Source: an uncultured Prevotella sp.
Lineage (GTDB): Bacteria > Bacteroidota > Bacteroidia > Bacteroidales > Bacteroidaceae
Assembly (NCBI GenBank): GCA_902497035.1
Contig: CABVDL010000100.1
Location: 1-9,420, forward strand
Length of the DNA: 9,420 bases
Reading direction: 5' to 3'
The position numbers were made by a program, and so were the translations under genes. The notes beneath the pieces were generated by a model. The model made no database searches and was not told the origin of the DNA. It was given only the letters and a program-made list of their open reading frames with translations. Below, piece after piece: positions 8,601 through 9,420 of the stretch (position 1 is the first letter of the stretch; the number at the start of each line of letters is the position of its first letter).

Positions 8601-8917
8601 GCCACGACCATCACCTCGTCGAGGGTCTTGTTGTCGGTGTCCATCACCACCTTCATGTTGCTGCCGGCCTTCACGGTCTGTGGCTTCATGCCGAGGTAGC
8701 TGATGGTGAGCCTTGCGCCCGCGGGGGCGTTGAGCTGGAAATGGCCATCAATATCGGTGACTGTGCCAGTGTTGGTGCCCTCCACCTTCACGGCAGCGCC
8801 CACGATGGGCTCGCCGTCCTGGCTGGAGGTTACGGTACCACTAACTTTCGTCTGGGCCAGTGCGCTTCCGACAAAGAGGAAGAGTCCGACCAAAAACATC
8901 ATTAGTCTTTTTTCCAT
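5654..8917 (-). CDS. SusC/RagA-like TonB-dependent outer-membrane transporter
   Basis: This 1087-residue protein has the full architecture and usual length of a SusC-family transporter. A signal peptide covers residues 1-21, with probable cleavage at SALA|QT. Residues about 24-95 form a carboxypeptidase-regulatory-like domain (VSGTVTSSQDGEPIVGA... ending near LTISYLGMKPQ). The SusC linker LDEVMVVAYGTQKKSSFTGS is at about 99-118. The TonB plug is at about 120-230, with IRIRGINSINSGNNPLIVVDG and VLKDAASTALYGARG-type motifs. The rest is a beta-barrel ending in GGITFTF with a terminal Phe. There is no STN domain before the regulatory-like domain, so direct signalling to an anti-sigma factor is not expected. 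The family imports oligosaccharides or peptides with energy from TonB-ExbBD, capped by a SusD partner, here the next gene 11 bp downstream. The start ATG follows AAGAGAGAATTT, which has only weak Shine-Dalgarno character. The substrate cannot be read from sequence; the neighbouring protease suggests peptides (inference). Confidence 0.96.
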   Translation of the reverse strand: MEKRLMMFLVGLFLFVGSALAQTKVSGTVTSSQDGEPIVGAAVKVEGTNTGTVTDIDGHFQLNAPAGARLTISYLGMKPQTVKAGSNMKVVMDTDNKTLDEVMVVAYGTQKKSSFTGSAAIVGSDEIGKVQVTNAVDALKGKAAGVQIYNATGQPGSTSTIRIRGINSINSGNNPLIVVDGSPFDGDLNTINPVDIENMTVLKDAASTALYGARGGNGVILITTKSGKKGQSAKITVDAKWGSNSKAVPEYKTINNPAAYYEMWYKGLYNYAQNKLGYDANAAWQWVNNNMINSQSYGLAYNVYTVPEGQLLIGTNGKLNPNATLGRISTMNGTQYYLTPDDWEDEIYNNSLRQEYTVSATGATDKGTFYASANYLKNNGITAASDYTRFTGRMKADYQLKSWLKLTGNMTYAHYDRNALGDDGSAGSSGNAFSFTNIAPIYPMFIRDAKGNKIYDQASRLVRYDYGDGVVVPNPRPYINQSNPISDNKLNTNYTEGNTFDGTGQADIYLPFGLTFTSINSVYLDEARSTNTVNPFFGQYAETKGDVTKEHQRTWTYNFQQRLNWHRTFGLHDIEVMLGHEYYRAYGYDLYANKTNQFSVYNKELAGAVVMGSASSSQSDYNTESWLSRAMYNYNDRYFGSVSVMRQASSRFDKNHWWGTFWSLGGGWLINKEKWFNAPWVDELKLKASYGENGNDRIGSYRYIRYFSISNSNNNVSLTPSSLGNVNISWEKNGKFNAGVDFSFWNGRLSGTVEYYNNTTKDMLSWVPLPPSFGWSGYYDNVGNMKNNGVEIDVRGDVIRNNELTWSLYANFTTNHNEITKLAPSRKKNYQDGIGLGYSSGSYFYKEGESVATYYAKRYAGPDPKTGEALYYKNVFEKDANGNDVYYDNDNNVVDRNTYTGTTHRKVVSQEKTASYNDASDYLCGDMLPDAYGGFGTSLSWKGIDFSADFQYQLGGQVYDGTYAGLMSCSRGQAIHQDMLNAWSADNTTSDIPRWQFKDDYMAGSSDRFLISASYLTLANITLGYTLPKQWTRKIAIDGVRLYVVADNIYTWSKRRGLDPRQSITGDSSNAYYKPIRSISGGITFTF

Positions 8918-8985
8918 AAATTCTCTCTTATTAATTATTGTTTATTGTTTGAATTATTCTAACGCCGTATGCTTTCCCTTAGTTT

Positions 8986-9014
8986 CTGTCCGCCTCCCGG
9001 GGGGAGGCGGACAG
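8986..9014 (-). promoter_or_regulatory. Perfect 13-bp hairpin in the leader of the SusC-like gene
   Basis: CTGTCCGCCTCCC (8986-8998) and GGGAGGCGGACAG (9002-9014) are perfect reverse complements separated by GGG. The element lies inside the predicted leader, about 45-75 nt after the expected transcription start and about 70 nt before the start codon. The minus-strand RNA continues AAACTAAGGG rather than with a U-run, so it is not a normal intrinsic terminator. It may act in mRNA stability or translation, or be a REP-like insertion. The GC-rich dyad stands out in an otherwise AT-rich leader. Confidence 0.6.
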
Positions 9015-9064
9015 GAGGCTTACATTAATTTTACTATCTCTCACGTTTTTTATACTTGAGGTTG

Positions 9065-9096
9065 CAAAATTAATTAATATTTGTAAACCATGCAAA
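9065..9096 (-). promoter_or_regulatory. Bacteroidetes-type sigma-70 promoter of the operon
   Basis: On the minus strand a TTTG (-33 element, 9096-9093) is followed after exactly 20 nt by TAATTTTG (-7 element, 9072-9065). This fits the Bacteroidetes consensus TTTG-N19-21-TAnnTTTG without mismatch. Transcription should begin near 9057-9061, giving a leader of about 140 nt before the SusC-like gene. The surroundings are very AT-rich. No second match was found in the 2-kb gap-to-gap intervals of the operon, so this is the best candidate promoter for at least the first three genes. Confidence 0.75.
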
Positions 9097-9216
9097 TAAT
9101 TAGCGGATATTTTTTACGATTTGGTTACATTTTGGTGAAAAAGCAAGGAGAAATGATGCAAATACTAAGAAAATAAGGACAAAGTAAGATGTGAATGCTC
9201 CTTAATTCGTCAATGC

Positions 9217-9257
9217 GTCACCGGTGACAGTGTAGTGGCCGGCCTGGTGCCGGCCAC
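9217..9257. repeat. Palindrome GTCACCGGTGAC followed by 9-bp GC-rich hairpin
   Basis: GTCACCGGTGAC (9217-9228) is a perfect 12-bp palindrome. Seven nt later GTGGCCGGC (9235-9243) and GCCGGCCAC (9249-9257) form a perfect stem around CTGGT. Together they look like a REP-type intergenic element or the 3' end of an upstream gene. No clear T-run follows on either strand. They lie more than 120 bp upstream of the operon -33 element, so a direct operator role is less likely. Confidence 0.45.
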
Positions 9258-9299
9258 CAGCCCTTGGAAAGACCTTTTACCCACGCCAGCGAGAGTTCC

Positions 9300-9385
9300 T
9301 CACGCAGATAACGCGGATCTGGCAGATGACAGTCTCTGTGAAATCAGCGAAATCAGCGTGAGCAAAAAAATGTGATTGCGCAGAT
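9300..9385. repeat. Degenerate GCAGAT / AATCAGCG repeat zone
   Basis: GCAGAT occurs at 9304-9309, 9322-9327 and 9380-9385, and GAAATCAGC occurs twice in tandem (9340-9348, 9349-9357). TCACGCAGATAACGC (9300-9314) and GCGAAATCAGCGTGA (9347-9361) are complementary at 12 of 15 positions, so the zone could fold as an imperfect hairpin. It resembles intergenic repeats rich in CGCAGAT that I associate with Bacteroidales genomes; this resemblance is from memory and unverified. Confidence 0.4.
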
Positions 9386-9420
9386 GAGGACAGGCAAGCA
9401 TCACCGGCGGACGGTGGCCG

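Larger units (their letters stand above)
8918..9420. other. Gene-free upstream region of 503 bp
   Basis: I see no supportable gene here. From the SusC-like start outward it contains an AT-rich leader (8918-8985), the 13-bp hairpin, and the promoter at 9065-9096. Then comes an AT-rich stretch without recognisable structure (9097-9210), a palindrome and a GC-rich hairpin (9217-9257), and a degenerate GCAGAT/AATCAGCG repeat zone (9300-9385). The 5' end of any upstream gene is beyond the window. An open plus-strand frame at 8703-9059 is mostly antisense to the SusC-like gene and is not believed. Confidence 0.6.

Noticed and set aside
3990..8917. Classical starch-utilisation (sus) operon
   Set aside because: Only the transporter family is shared. 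No amylase, neopullulanase or SusR-like regulator is present, and the next gene is a protease, so starch-specific names are not used.
8703..9059. Plus-strand open frame reaching into the upstream region
   Set aside because: Most of it is antisense to the SusC-like N-terminus. The remainder crosses the AT-rich leader and the perfect hairpin, which is not coding-like.
8918..9060. Riboswitch in the leader
   Set aside because: Apart from one simple perfect hairpin I see no conserved riboswitch core or multi-helix junction, so no class can be supported.

Overview
The window looks like chromosomal DNA from a Bacteroidales bacterium, most likely Prevotellaceae or Muribaculaceae. The reasons are a SusC/SusD outer-membrane pair, lipoproteins with an acidic stretch after the lipid cysteine, a TTTG-N20-TAnnTTTG promoter of the Bacteroidetes type, little Shine-Dalgarno sequence, and GC-rich codon use with AT-rich intergenic stretches. 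The family-level placement is inference.

All four genes lie on the minus strand and read from right to left. A consensus promoter (9065-9096) opens a leader of about 140 nt that contains a perfect 13-bp hairpin (8986-9014). A SusC-like TonB-dependent transporter (5654-8917) follows, then, after 11 bp, a SusD/RagB-like lipoprotein (3990-5642). After another 22 bp comes a large SusE/F-position lipoprotein with an N-terminal Calx-beta-like region and a strongly cationic Ala/Lys tail (2102-3967). A hairpin lies in the next gap (2048-2087). The last gene is a secreted M6-family zinc metalloprotease with the HEFSHCLGLPD motif (245-1993).

The first 244 bases and the right-hand 500 bases hold no gene. 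They carry GC-rich inverted repeats. The most striking is a nested 32-bp inverted repeat (67-171) just downstream of the protease. The right flank carries the promoter, several dyads and a degenerate GCAGAT-type repeat.

Working model (inference): the metalloprotease cuts an external protein or glycoprotein, the two surface lipoproteins capture the products, and the SusC/SusD pair imports them. No glycoside hydrolase, polysaccharide lyase, or sensor-regulator (SusR, hybrid two-component or ECF sigma/anti-sigma) gene lies inside the window. The locus therefore resembles a RagAB-type peptide or protein uptake system more than a glycan-utilisation locus, although the flanks are not visible.
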